This document shows, one piece after another, positions 44,674 through 56,000 of a stretch of DNA of 64,000 nt. Origin of the DNA: Cynocephalus volans (Eukaryota > Chordata > Mammalia > Dermoptera > Cynocephalidae). The stretch lies in the NCBI RefSeq assembly GCF_027409185.1, contig NC_084461.1, positions 233,322,999 to 233,386,998 of the forward strand, written 5' to 3'. The notes under the pieces are model-generated. The model had not been told where the DNA came from and searched no databases. It saw only the letters and a program-made list of their open reading frames with translations. A program made the position numbers and the translations under genes. Within the stretch, counting starts at the first letter, position 1; each line of letters starts with the position of its first letter.

Positions 44674-45258
44674 GTGTTGGCAGCAGTGACAGTGAAACAG
44701 GCCCCTGTGGAGGGGCCAAATGATGACAGCGCTCCAGTGACCCCACTGGACCCAGTAGCGCTGCCTGCGGCTGATGTGTCCCTATGTGCCCAGCACCCCA
44801 CCCAGGGCAGGAGCTTAGCAGGCAGCAAGGAAATGCCAAAACGTAAACGAAAGCGGCTAGATGGGCTTGTCCTCTCTAGAGTGGTAAACAAGCTTTTGCA
44901 GATGTGGGAACTGCTGGGTTACAGCTTCCCATCCCCTGTGGGAAGAGGACAGAAGCTGGAGCTAATGCGAGTGGCTTCCAGAAGTCACATAGAACACTCA
45001 GAGGACACAGGCACATGCCATGGCGGCTCACTTCTCGCTGCTAGCAAGCGGAAGGCAGGGCTGGACGGGCTCGTCAGCCCTGTGGACGTGCAATCTCCCG
45101 AAGATTTCATCCAGGCGGCCTCTGGACGGAGGGCCATTTTTAATCCTGTGCCTTTGAATCGGCCAGTCTTAGAGAGAGAGCAGAGCCAGGGGACAATTTC
45201 CTTCTCCCATTCTAGGCTGAAGAAGCAGAGTGGAGGGATTTGGCAAAAGCTGATTTGA
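44674..45258 (+). CDS. Unrecognised 194-codon open frame
   Basis: An uninterrupted frame from ATG 44674 to TGA 45258. The predicted product has a basic KRKRKR cluster (about residue 57) and two similar LDGLV motifs (about residues 61 and 129), a hint of an internal duplication. I do not recognise a family. There is no obvious promoter, splice context or neighbouring exon, and no Kozak-type strength argument. The GC-rich composition makes a chance frame of this length plausible. It could equally be a decayed exon of an old element. Confidence 0.12.
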   Translation: MLAAVTVKQAPVEGPNDDSAPVTPLDPVALPAADVSLCAQHPTQGRSLAGSKEMPKRKRKRLDGLVLSRVVNKLLQMWELLGYSFPSPVGRGQKLELMRVASRSHIEHSEDTGTCHGGSLLAASKRKAGLDGLVSPVDVQSPEDFIQAASGRRAIFNPVPLNRPVLEREQSQGTISFSHSRLKKQSGGIWQKLI

Positions 45259-45436
45259 GATGCTGAAAGATCTGAGTCCTTTTAGTCTGAGGCACAGACG
45301 GTAGCCCCAGGAGTGTGGCAGACCGAGAGAGGGGACCATCTAGCAAGGCCCTCCTTAAGGTCACCATGACCCAAGGCATATCATCTGAGGTCAATGCTGA
45401 ACACCAGAATTGGTCTCTGGAGTTAAGGGCCGCTAT

Positions 45437-45800
45437 GATGATTCATAACTTTATGTGCCAGCTTGGAGGAGCCTTGTTGCCCAGATGTGTCAAACATTAT
45501 TCTGGATGTTTCTGGAACAGTGTTTTTGGATGATATTAACATTTACATAGGTGGACTTTGAGCAAAACAGATCCCCTTCACAATGTGGGTGGGCCCAACC
45601 CACTAGCTGAATAGAACAGAAGACTGACCTCCCTGAGCAAACGGGAATTCTGCAGTAGGTGGCCTTCAGACGTCAACTGCTGCATGCGTGTCCTTCTGAA
45701 TCTCCAGCCTGATGACCCACCTTACAGATTTTGGACTTGCCAGCCTCCATAATCACGTGAGCCAATTCCTAAAATAAATCTCTCATATGTGTATGTTTCC
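45437..45800 (+). repeat. Interspersed repeat, family unresolved
   Basis: Contains tcaaacattattctggatgt, atattaacatttacataggt, caatgtgggtgggcccaac, ttttggacttgccagcctcc and gagccaattcctaaaataaa. This is a common mammalian repeat I recognise but cannot name. A diverged relative is at 46662-47175. Confidence 0.7.
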
Positions 45801-45885
45801 CAGTCCCTGACGGGCAGTCACGCCGAGGGGCAGGTACTTCCCAAAGGGCCCTGGTCCACCAGAACTGAGACAACCTGCAGTCACA

Positions 45886-46013
45886 GTGGGAGAGGGGAGC
45901 TGGGCTGCGAGGAACACCAGGGGCAGGAGTGGAGAGCAGGCAGGACTCGAGGAAGGTCCCACAGAAGGGGCAATGGGAATGATCTACAGGGGAAACACTG
46001 GGGCAGGTGAGCA
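45886..46013. repeat. 128-bp duplicate, copy A
   Basis: Matches 48076-48203 base for base without gaps at an offset of 2190, with about 11 differences (about 91 % identity). It is not a repeat family I recognise. Confidence 0.9.
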
Positions 46014-46661
46014 CAAGGGACTCAGGATAGTTCCCCAGGTTGCTGAGCAGCCAGCAAGGGCAAGTCAGGAACCAGGCAAGTGGCCAGGCTGGAGCAGGAG
46101 GACAGGACTCCTGTGGTGCTCCACGGGGCCTGTTCTGACACACAGACACGCACAGAGACAGACACATAGATGGATAGAGAAACACACACTATTTTTTGTC
46201 CCTCCCCAATTCAGAAATTTAGACATAAAGTACCCATTAGGAAAGTTTTCATAAGGGAACCTGAGAATCTATGTCAAATTCTTCTTGCCTTTTGAAAAAT
46301 TTTTCCAGTCTGTTTTCTGTCATTGAGAAGTCCAAACATACGAGTATACGAGTACAAATAATAGTATAATAAATCTCCAAGTACCCATCACCCAGCTTCA
46401 CAACTACCAATGCAGTCTGCCTTTAAGTTCAAAGCTCCAGTCCACGTATAAGTGAACTATTTAGAAGACCATAAATTAGACGGTTCAATCCTGTCTACTG
46501 TGACCCTCGGACTGGATAGAAACCCTCCAACTTGATTAAGGGAAAAAAAATTGGAGAGGAGAGCAGCAGCATTATATTCTGCCGAAGAGCCCCAGGAGGA
46601 GCCTGCATCCTGGCGTCCTACTGTGGGCTGAGCCCTGGGGAGGCATGGCACACCAGTTTGG
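46014..46661. other. No gene or recognisable repeat
   Basis: A stretch at about 46310-46440 (tctgtcattgagaagtccaa ... catcacccagcttcacaac) may be an L1 3' remnant. Nothing else is supported. Confidence 0.35.
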
Positions 46662-47175
46662 TTGATGTAATGGTTAATTCAGGGTGTCAGCTTGATCAGA
46701 CTAAGGTATGCCAAGAAACCTGGTAAAGCTATCTTTTCAGGTGTGTCCATGAGGGTGTTTCCAGAAGACACTAGCGTGAGAGCCCGAGTGGACTGGGTGA
46801 GAAAGACCCGCCCTCAGTGTGGGTGAGAACCATCCAATTCGCTGGGGACCTGGAGAGAACATAAAACAGAAAAAAAAGGGAAATCTCTCTCTCTATCCAC
46901 TGGAGCAGGGATACATTCCTCTCTCCTGTCCATGGACATCTGAGCTCAAAACTCTTCAGCTTTTGGGTTCCAGGAGTTCCACCAAGACACCATCAGCTTC
47001 CCTGGTTTTGAGGCCTTCAAACTTGGCCTGAGCCTTACTACCCGCATCCAGTTTGCAGACGGCCTATCGTAAGACTTCTCTTCACAGTCGTGTGAGCTAA
47101 TTCCCCTAATAAACCCCCGCTCATACATAACATATCCTACTGACTCTGTCTTTCTGAAGAACCCTGACTAAGATA
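46662..47175 (+). repeat. Interspersed repeat, same type as 45437-45800
   Basis: The stretch ggttaattcagggtgtcagc ... gtccatgagggtgtttccag ... gtgagctaattcccctaata ... gaagaaccctgactaagata follows the same consensus, more complete at both ends. Confidence 0.7.
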
Positions 47176-47438
47176 GTCGGGGTCTGAGAGCAGACAGCAG
47201 GCCTTCTTGCAGCTGCCGTATAACCAGGCTCAGAAAAGCAGGGTAGGTGCCCAGGACGATGGCCTCGCAGCAGTGTTACAGAGTCCCCACACATCTGGAC
47301 GGAGAGAGCCCAGGAAGCAGACAAAGGCTTTCCTGAGTGGCTCTGAGAGAGAAGCAGACCTGAAGGGGCTCTGAAGCCAGGGCAAGACTATCAGCTGGTA
47401 TATAGTGCATCTCCCACAGGCAGAACTATGGTGGGAAC

Positions 47439-48020
47439 TGTTAGGCTCGGCGAGACAGAGAAAAAGGAGAGACAGAGACCCGAGCCGGGTGCTATTTCAG
47501 CCAGAAAGCTTTATTCCACCAACGTGGAGGGGAGACTGAGCCAGATCAGATCCCCCGAACAAAGGAAAGCAGGGCTTTATAAGCCTTTGAGGGTTCTGGC
47601 AGAGTAATGGGCCATTTCAAAATCAGTGGTGTGCGAGGTGACACAGCCCTTGCAGTCTGCTGATACCTGGTCAGTTAGGGCAAAGGTTTCTAATTACTGT
47701 ATCAGTGCAAAGCACTCCAGCCCAGACAAAGCCAGCTACCGCAGCCTACAAGACGTTCCTTTGATGATAATGGTCTTGTTTACCTATTCCCAGGAGATAA
47801 ATTTTGCTGTTCAGTTCCTGGAGCAGAAAAGGGAAAGGGGAGGGGGACAAAAGAGGGAAGTGGCTTAACCTGGCTGTGCGGATGTTAAGCTGGCCATGAG
47901 GCCTAATAGGAACCTCTGCCAGGGTCCATTGGGGAGGAAAAACAGACTCCAAAGACCAGTGGACATTGAGTAGGGTGAGACATCTCCTGAAAGGTCTGAC
48001 ACCTAGCTAGCCCTGTCACA
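47439..48020 (-). repeat. Solo LTR, ERV1-like, reverse
   Basis: On the minus strand it begins tgtgacagggctagc and ends ctcgccgagcctaaca (TG...CA). A TATA-like gcttataaagccc (complement of 47572-47584), an AATAAA signal (complement of 47510-47515) and a gctcgggtctctgtctctcc R-U5 segment are all spaced as in a gamma-type LTR. No clear target duplication was found, so the ends may be a few bases off. Confidence 0.8.
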
Positions 48021-48075
48021 TGCCAGGATGGGTCATGAAGCCCCAGCACTGTAAATCCACCCTAGAACGAAGACG

Positions 48076-48203
48076 GTGGGAGAGGGGAGCTGTGCTGCGA
48101 GGAACACCAGGGGCAGGAGTGAAGAGCAGGCAGGACCCAAGGAAGGTCCCGCAGAAGGGGCAGTGGGAATGATCCACACAGGAAACCCTGGGGCAGGTGA
48201 GCA
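48076..48203. repeat. 128-bp duplicate, copy B
   Basis: Partner of 45886-46013 (offset 2190, no gaps). It lies directly to the right of the reverse LTR. Confidence 0.9.
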
Positions 48204-50275
48204 GAGGCGGGAGCCCTGCACGACCAAGGTCTAAATCAAGGACACAGAAGAGGGGATTATAAATTGACTGACTTTAACCTGAAATAACCAAGTTTTATTC
48301 TCAGCAGAATGGGAACATGATGTAAATTAGGTTCAGTTACAGAAAAGCAAAGTTGCATTTCTTGCACAGCTTCCTGAGTTACGAAGATTAAATGCTATCC
48401 CCACAAAGACTGTCCTGTGCCCCATGGCTGGGAGTACCTTGCCTCACAAACACAGAGTTCCTGTTTCCTTAAAACACTCTTCTACTGATGCAGAGGCCCC
48501 ACCCCAGGCCAACAGAATCAGCAGCTCCAGAGTCAGAACATTGTTTGTTTGGATTATTCTAATGTTGGTACGATTGGAAATTGCTTTAGATCTTCCTGCT
48601 CACTCCCCGCATGAACCCCTGCAATGTACTGGCTGGACAGATCTCTTTGCTAGTTTATTTTCTGTCTTTCTGTTCTTGTCAAATTTCATGTTCAGCCATA
48701 TCAGACTCACCCTGAAGTCCCAACTATAATTAAATTTCACTTCTCCCTTCTAATTTGCCAGAAGTTACCTTAGCGATTTCATCTCGTGCTCAGATCAGCC
48801 ACAGAGGGAATGACAACAGCCATTCTGAATGTCTGTCCCCTGGTCCTGCAGACACCATACGACAACTATGTGGAGAGACTGCACAGAGCTGCCTGGGGGG
48901 TGGGACCCAACGTGTCCGTGTTCTCCAGTGGCAAAACCCTGCCTTCCAGCCTGGAAGAACCCATGCAGGAACACTGGACCACAGGTTCAGATGACGAACT
49001 CCAGGGAGGCCAAGACGAGAGGGCTCAGAGCATACTAACTCCAATTGTGTCCTTTCCTGATGAATCTCACTAGTCTCTAATTGCTCCTTTGTCTATGGAG
49101 ACCACCGAAAGGAGAGAATCTGCTCTGCAGGGAGAGTGGAGAAAGTTGGACGGCGTGGAATCAGCCTTCATCAGAGATTATTCCAGTGGTCACAGCCAGG
49201 ACAGAAATGTACCAGGAATGGGTTCACAGCTAAAAATGAAACCAACTGGCATACTGGGAAATTGATCAAAAGCAGCACACCAAAGGAACGTTGGCGTGCT
49301 GTCCCAGGGTTCAGTAACCACTGCCATGTCATCTGTCTCCTCAGATTTGGAGGGAAAGGTGAGGGTCACTCGTGCTGAGGGCACTGAAACACTGCAGTGA
49401 AGTTTAAATGCTGGCAGTTTGGCACTGAGGTATAGTTTCTGCCTCCAAAGCAAGAGAAGCAGGTGCATTAACAGATGTTTCGAGGGGACCTGGGACGGTG
49501 ACCGCGGTGGATGGAACAGGAAAGCAGGCAGAGACATGCTCTCTGAGCACGAGAGGACTCAGGGTTGGCAAGTCAAGCTGGGACACCATTGGACTAAATT
49601 TGCCCCTCCTGAGGCCCTTTTTGTCCCCCTGCACCCTGAGAAGCTGACCTGTGTAGATTACACCAAGAATTCCAAACTCTCTGGCTTTAGTTTGGTTCAG
49701 GCCACGGGGACCCCAGCAGAGCACAGAAGCAGGAAGGAGGGTGAGGTTGGGGTATTTATTGGTTGTCCTGGCTACCTCCCTGCAGTGTTGTCTCAGGCTG
49801 GCTTCGTCCCTAGACACGGTCCTGCCCTTCCAGAATGGCCAACTCTAAGTTCACCTCTCTGTTGATCCCAAACTCCTTCCTCCCATGTCATTTTATCCTA
49901 GGCAGGTAAGGGCTGGAATGTCACTAAGCCCCAGGTGACTGCATTTGCCTCTGTGGCTCCCCTACACACCCACCTTTGCAAATGAACCCTCCGCAAATGA
50001 CTCTTTTCTGAGGTTCCCTCCTCTTGCCTATAAGGGCCCTGATTAATGTGGTCACTGACAGCCCCAGGATTTGCTTTTCCTGGCCATTCTCAGGTATCTG
50101 TGGGAAAAGACAAATTACATATTCAGCGGGACAGAAGAATGATTCCATCTGAAGACGTAAAACACAGAGACAAAGAAAAAGCTTATGAGTCTATAAAATG
50201 TGCCTCTAACTTTTTTTTCCCCCTTTCTGAGTCACCATGGTACGTACCTTCGAGTACAATTAGTTAAAAATTAGT
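48204..50275. other. No gene or recognisable repeat
   Basis: Several open frames of 80-150 codons overlap on both strands (for example 49419-49865 plus and 49404-49817 minus) with no domain motifs. I see no exon, RNA gene or confident repeat. Confidence 0.4.
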
Positions 50276-50830
50276 GTTCAAGGCCTTTTTAAGTGGTTGG
50301 GAGAAATGGTACCTCCCTTAAGCCAATAGTTGAATTGCTTAATTGAGAACATAAATCCCTATTGTGAATGCTGACGTTTTCTCTTTAATGGCTGTGTATG
50401 CCACAGCTCCCAGCCTGGGCTTTACTGTTTTTATATACGTGTCAGGTAAATGCTTCTCACACACAGTATTCCTCCGCTGGTATGTACTAAGTAATAAAAG
50501 TTAAGTTGTTCCTAAAATGACTTTAGATTTCTGTTTCAGCTATGAATTAGTGTCTGCTTTTTAAGGTTAAGAATGTCTAACACAGAGTGTCATTAATGAG
50601 TCTTCTATGGGCATTTGTTCAGGGAGTCCATGCCTCTTGAACAAATTGCTCAGCTGTTAATGGAAAACGATATTTTGTTAGGCAGACTTGGTAAGGTGTC
50701 TGAGTTTTTCCTAAAACAATGTGCTAGAATCAGACTCTGGGCTACAAGCTCACAGACTTTTTTGTTTAGTTATGTATCAAATTACTAATTTTTTCATTTC
50801 AGTGTAATATTCTCATCATTTTGTTTGTTT
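50276..50830. other. Candidate conserved non-coding element
   Basis: Non-repetitive AT-rich stretch with many short TAATTA/TTAATGA-type cores (caattagttaaaaattag, gcttaattgagaac, gtcattaatgagtc, cagctgttaatgg). Enhancer-like texture only. Confidence 0.28.
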
Positions 50831-51085
50831 TGTTTGCCATAAGCATTCCCTTCTTTTCACAAATCCTTAGAAAGTAGAAATAGGGGAAGAGGCTTAATTA
50901 TCCCAAAGAACTTTCTACAACCAGCTACCAGTTGAAATACAAGGATGAAAAGTATACACATTTCAGATTAAGGGGTTGGGTTCCCCCCTCCCTTACCAAA
51001 TTGCTCAGCAGCTGCCCAGGGACAAAATAGTCTCTAAAGAACAGCAGAATGAAAAGCAGTTGTAAAGCTAGGCGACCAAGCCAGT
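50831..51085 (-). other. Possible ERV leader next to LTR
   Basis: Directly left of the reverse LTR. On the minus strand, ac then tggcttggtcgcctagcttt follows the LTR end, matching the post-LTR segment at 39411 and the primer-site position at 8021. The rest is unassigned. Confidence 0.4.
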
Positions 51086-51609
51086 TGTCGGGCTTTTTCA
51101 CCTGCTGGTAATCCAGCACTGACTGGGCCAATTGTTGAACTAGGGCTGGGTCTGGAGCTCCCAGACCCCTCAAGCCCATTCACAGACTGGGTCACAAACC
51201 CTTCACATGCCAGGCTAGGTCACCAGACACCTTACATGCCAGGCTGGGTCACCAGACACCTTACATGCCAGGCTGGGTCACCAGACCCCTTCACGCAGGT
51301 CTATGAGCTAGGTAACTGGCCAAAAGGTCCTTGGAGCCATAGGCTGGAAAGCATGGCTGCACTGGGTGGATGCCTGAGGCAGACATCCACCCACCTGCTT
51401 TACCAAAACTCCTCTCTCTCTCTGTCTCCCTCCCGCTCTCTCTCTCTCTCTCTCTGAACACAAGAATAGCAACAAAACTAAAAAATACATTGGCGCACAT
51501 GCACACTAACTCCACACACACACACACACAATTTGCTTACAAAGAATGTGGAACCACACCCAACAGGACCCAAGGCGAGGGCCCTGACCAAACTTCTATT
51601 TTCCCAACA
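51086..51609 (-). repeat. LTR of the ERV-L-like family, enlarged
   Basis: On the minus strand it begins tgttgggaaaatagaag and ends gtgaaaaagcccgaca, as in the LTRs at 13031 and 39038. It is longer (524 bp) because of a CA tract, a CT tract (51413-51455) and three copies of a 29-bp unit (51199-51290) built around ggctgggtcaccagac. Confidence 0.8.
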
Positions 51610-51953
51610 GCAATAATTGCAATTAACCAGAATAAGCTAAATATAAAAACCCATGAAGATGCGAGAATAAGAGGGAAATAAACCAGAGGCATGCCAGCAT
51701 AAGTACATAAAAGGTAGTTATCAATGAGCAATATTGATTAAAGGAATCAAGAAAAGATTTTGGCCAATACACAAGTCATCAGTACAAATCGCTGTTGCTC
51801 CATAGGCTTGCAGAAGTGTCCGAAATCCAAGGCTCATGGCTGAGGATCTGAACAGAATGTGTCCCTTACGAAGAATTTGGTTGTGCAAATGTTTAGTTTG
51901 TGTGATAAAGGAGGAGTAGAGGAGAGTACGCTAAGGAGCCCACTTCTGGCCTC
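51610..51953. other. No gene or recognisable repeat
   Basis: AT-rich sequence between an LTR and a microsatellite; nothing supported. Confidence 0.4.
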
Positions 51954-52318
51954 CACATACACACACACACACACATACACACACACTCACACACACTCAA
52001 ACACTCACACACACACACACTCAAACACACACACTCACAATACTCAAACACACACACACACTCAAACAAACACACTCACACACTCAAATACACACACACT
52101 CAAACACACGCACACTCAGTCACACACACACTCACACTCAAACACACAGTCACACACACTCAGACACACACACTCACACACAGTCAAGCACATACACACA
52201 CTCAAACACACACACTCAAACACAAACACACACTCACATACACGCACACACACACTCACAGTCACACACACACTCAAACACACACACTCAAACACACACT
52301 TACACACACACACACACA
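51954..52318 (+). repeat. Long imperfect CA-rich satellite
   Basis: About 365 bp of CA tracts punctuated by tca and caaac units (cactcaaacacacac pattern). The Thr/His/Ser-rich 179-codon frame across it (51859-52398) is an artefact. Confidence 0.95.
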
Positions 52319-53149
52319 TTTTTATGCCCCTAGATCTTTGCTTATGCCAATTGTTTCTTCTTCCTGGAAGTCTCTTCTGTTCTTCTTCTGCCATTTAAAC
52401 TTGGATTTATATGGATGACCCCCAAAGACTTACTCTTTCTGCAATACTCTGCTGCCTCTTCCTACCTGGGGGCGGGGATGCAGGAGGGGGTGTCTGCAAA
52501 GGACAGAGGCCTCCCAGCCAGTAGGTCAAGGGTCCACCATAGACAAGCTCTGCTAGCCTCCTTACTCACAGAGGATGGGTGCTCCCTCGGCTTCCTCTCC
52601 TCCCCTGCAGCGGGACACTACGATTGCTGGACCTCTGACGTTGGGTATCTCCAAAGTAAGAAAGTTCCCTTCAGAAGAGCACCTGGCACATCATTTTTAC
52701 ATCTCTCTCTGGCTGTACTACATCAATATTCTCCACTTAACACAGTCTCCTGGGGAATGAGCTCATAAGCACAGCAAGTTCATGAGCTCGTCCTCTGAGA
52801 TGAGGATATAAATGCACACAAGGCACCACCTACAGGAGGGCCTTACACAGCTGCTACTCGGCACGGCCAGTGGAGAGAAGACACTGAGTCTCGCTGAGGG
52901 TCTGTCGCGGACACCACGCTTTAGATACCATCTTTTTAAAGCCCATCGGCTAAAGCCCACCAGGAATACACATGTAGTCCAAGTTAGGTTTATTGCTTGT
53001 TGCAACAAGGAAGAGGGTACTAGGGAAATCATGGAATATCCAAAGGTAAAAATTAAGAAAGAGAACGTACTGAGATTGGGAAGCTGGAGTGAAATGTCCT
53101 CGGCAGGGATTGGTCAGGATCCATAAACTAGGGAGCTGCTGGAACAGCC
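52319..53149. other. No gene or recognisable repeat
   Basis: Nothing supported on either strand. Short frames lack motifs. Confidence 0.4.
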
Positions 53150-53300
53150 AGTGATTTCACCTTTAGGACACGTACTCATAATACGTACACCCGTGTTCAC
53201 AGAAGCATGATTCACAACAGCCAAAAGGTAGAAGCCCCATACCAGCCAGCCACAAAACAAGCGAACAAAATGGTAGAAGCAACTTTTTAAAAAAGAGTCA
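53150..53300 (+). repeat. L1 ORF2 3' fragment
   Basis: The stretch acacccgtgttcacagaagc, atgattcacaacagccaaaa, ggtagaagc is a piece of L1 ORF2 near its 3' end. Confidence 0.6.
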
Positions 53301-54110
53301 CGCAGAATTATTATTATATCAGTTCATTTGATATCCTAACTAAAACACTTGCGCCTGCATGAGCTGGTTACAAGAGTTTGAGCTTAGTTTCTCTTGCATT
53401 CTATGGCTTGCTTTAGTTTATCTGTTTTGCAAGTCAAACAGATTTGCAAAATGTAATTTGTTTCAATTCTCAGTTCCCTCATCCCAGACTAGCTGTCAGC
53501 AGAGCTGTTTTTTCCTTTATCAGTCTCATTTGTTTGCTTGTTTGTTTATTCCCCTTAACAACTGAAAGTAGTAGATTCCAGATTCCAACCCAAAGCAGCC
53601 AGAATGCTCAGCTTGGGCTTTTCTATCATAAGGGTCCCCTAAAGGATAAAGCAGTTCTTTGAAACCTACACAATCCGTTTGTCCCTCATTCATAACAAAT
53701 GTAATTCCGCAACACTGACTATTCCAGGCACCATCAAATATACAGATAAATATGGCATTGCCTGACCTCCAGGACCTCATATAAATACACAGTTACGTTT
53801 AGGTAAATATGATAAATTCTAGAAAGTAAATGACCATACATCCATATAAAGTATCTATATAATTGTGATGCAACTCATTTGCATTTGGTTAGAATCCTTT
53901 GACAAGGGAAAGAATCTCCTTTTTGAATACTAGAGATGAGAAGAGATGAGATGCAAAATTAACATAACACTAGTAGAAAATTTAATCCATTTGCTTAGGT
54001 TTCTCTGAAGTAAAACGATAGCGTTAGAATCTTCCCTAAGAGTAGATTTAGATAAAGCAGAGAAAAAGAGCAAAATAATTCCTAACATATGCACCGTAAT
54101 TTAAAGCAAA
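53301..54110. other. No gene or recognisable repeat
   Basis: AT-rich unique-looking sequence; no exon seen. Confidence 0.4.
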
Positions 54111-54114
54111 CTAT

Positions 54115-54355
54115 TTCTGTAAAGGGCCAGGTAGTAAATATTTTAAGCCTTGCAGGCTATACACAGCCAAAGACAATATGTGAACAAATGAGTATGGCTG
54201 CAGTCCAATAAAACTACTTATGAACACTGAAATTTGAATTTAATGTAATTTCCACGAGTCGTGAAATATTATTCTTTTTAATTTTTTTCCAGCCATTTAA
54301 ATACATAAAAACCATTTTTATCTCTCAGGCTGTAGAAACACAGGCAGCAGGCTAA
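54115..54355 (+). repeat. hAT-type DNA transposon fossil
   Basis: The stretch ctgtaaagggccaggtagta, ttaagccttgcaggctatac, gtccaataaaactacttatg, ggcagcaggctaaatttagcc matches a common mammalian non-autonomous DNA transposon whose exact name I cannot fix. Confidence 0.65.
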
Positions 54356-54359
54356 ATTT

Positions 54360-54530
54360 AGCCAACTTCTCGAAGTGTGGCCCATAGTCCAGCAGCATCG
54401 ACAGCACCCAGGAGCTTGTCGGAAATGCAGAACCTCAAGCCCGACCCTAGATCCTCTGAGGGAGAATCTGCATCTTTAACATCACCCTGTGTTTGGTTTA
54501 CTCATCCAGTTTGAGAAGCACTGGTTTAAG
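54360..54530 (-). repeat. MER5-type DNA transposon fossil
   Basis: The stretch aagtgtggcccatagtccag ... ggaaatgcagaacctcaagc ... agtttgagaagcactggttt is MER5A in reverse. Confidence 0.75.
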
Positions 54531-54860
54531 GTCTACACAGACTGTAGTCAGTCCCCGTGCTGCAGCTTCCCGGAGAAATGACCCTGGCAAAGTTCTAAAC
54601 CTCCCTGTGCCTCAGTTTCCCCATGTGCAAGATGAAGATGGTAGCATCATCTTCAAGCATGGTTGCGACAATTCACACACACACACACACACATACACAC
54701 ATACAGGGCTAACAACATTTACCATCACTATGATGAAATCTTGTGTTATTTTAACTGCCACCTTCTGAAACAGGCAGAATTTATTTGTCTCATTTCATAG
54801 AAGAAACTGTAGCTTGGAGAATGAAGAAACTCATCTAGGATCACAATTTAGTCCTGAGGA
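54531..54860. repeat. MIR-like fossils and (CA)n tract
   Basis: 54540-54670 (ctccctgtgcctcagtttcc) is a sense MIR. 54674-54706 is a CA tract. 54745-54860 (tctcatttcatagaagaaac) is a reverse MIR-like piece. Confidence 0.7.
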
Positions 54861-55640
54861 TAATGAAAGTTTCAAAGGTACAAAAGGGAAACAAACTCCC
54901 CAGCCTCCCAGGTCCTCAAGCCCATGCTTTCCTCCTGAGGGTCTGCTCCAAGGCCTCTTTTAACCCACATTCCTTAGATATTCCCTAAGAATCTCTCTGC
55001 CACACAGGGATCTCCCTGACTCTATACCCCAAGTTGTCCTTCCACTCCTAGAAATTTATGTTCCATTAAGTTGGAGAGTGTTTTTTACAGCTTCTCTTTC
55101 TAGTTATAGGTTATAAATTTTCCCTCTGCTGAGTCTTATAACTGACGGACTGTTTTTCATTGTATTTGTTACAGGGCTCAGAGGAAAAAAAAAAAAGGCA
55201 ATTCCTTTATCTGAGAATCCTGACATTTATTAGCATAATAAAACTCTCAAGATGAAATTGCAGTTTTCCAGACAGTAATTTCATTTGTGGGACAACTTAC
55301 AAGGAATTGAGTTTAAAGCCAGGTAAAATCTAAAATATACGAGACATGCAGAAAGTGCAGGCCCCAAATAAAATGAAATAAATGTGTTAGGGATGGAAAA
55401 CTCAGCTGTTGTCGCTCACATATTAATTAGGAAGTGACAGAAACAATGGCCCAGTTCTCGACCCCTCTTGGTCTACTTTCAAAGCTGCTGCTAGTTCTTG
55501 AAACAAGAAGTTTCTTCCAACACCTTGAAAATCACCACATCATATTCCCCGACACATCACTGCTAAGCATGACTTTGTTGTTGCAGTTTTGTAGTTGATG
55601 TCAGCAATACTTTTCATTTGGAAAGAGTTTTCACATTTAT
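54861..55640. other. Non-coding; enhancer-like texture at 55195-55460
   Basis: 55195-55460 is non-repetitive with tttattagcataataaaac, acagtaatttcatttg and acatattaattaggaagtg, compatible with a conserved element. The remainder is unassigned. Confidence 0.25.
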
Positions 55641-55800
55641 CATTTAACTGACCTGCCAAAAAACCTAGTGATGGCCTTACAGAAAATTTTCTTCTCAGTT
55701 ATACTGAGGTTTAGTGGGGTCAAATGACTTGAAGAAAGTCACATAGTTGGTAAGTAGCAGAACCAAAACTAAAACTTGGTTCTTCTGAGTCCTAATAGAA
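55641..55800 (-). repeat. MIR-like SINE
   Basis: The stretch agttatactgaggtttagtg ... gaagaaagtcacatagttgg ... ggttcttctgagtcc follows a reverse MIR. Confidence 0.65.
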
Positions 55801-55804
55801 ATTT

Positions 55805-56000
55805 TTAAGTTGTATTTTACATATAACTATACATGATAATAGTACATATTTGTGGGGTACAGTGAGATGTTTCAATGCATTTGTACATCGTATAACGATC
55901 AAATCAGGGTAATTAGCATATCTGTCACTTTAAACATTTATCATGTCTTTGTAATGATAACATTCAAAATCCTCTCCTCTAGAATCCTCTCCTCTAGAAA
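55805..56000 (-). repeat. L1 3' UTR fragment, reverse
   Basis: The stretch tttgtggggtacagtgagat, cgatcaaatcagggtaatta, aacattcaaaatcctctcct is the reverse of a primate/rodent-ancestor L1 3' UTR. The last 15 bases (aatcctctcctctag) are tandemly duplicated. Confidence 0.8.

Noticed and set aside
49404..49865. Two opposed frames of 137 and 148 codons
   Set aside because: Mutually overlapping on opposite strands in GC-rich sequence, no motifs.
51859..52398. 179-codon Thr/His-rich frame and Cys/Val-rich frames opposite
   Set aside because: Produced by the CA-rich satellite.
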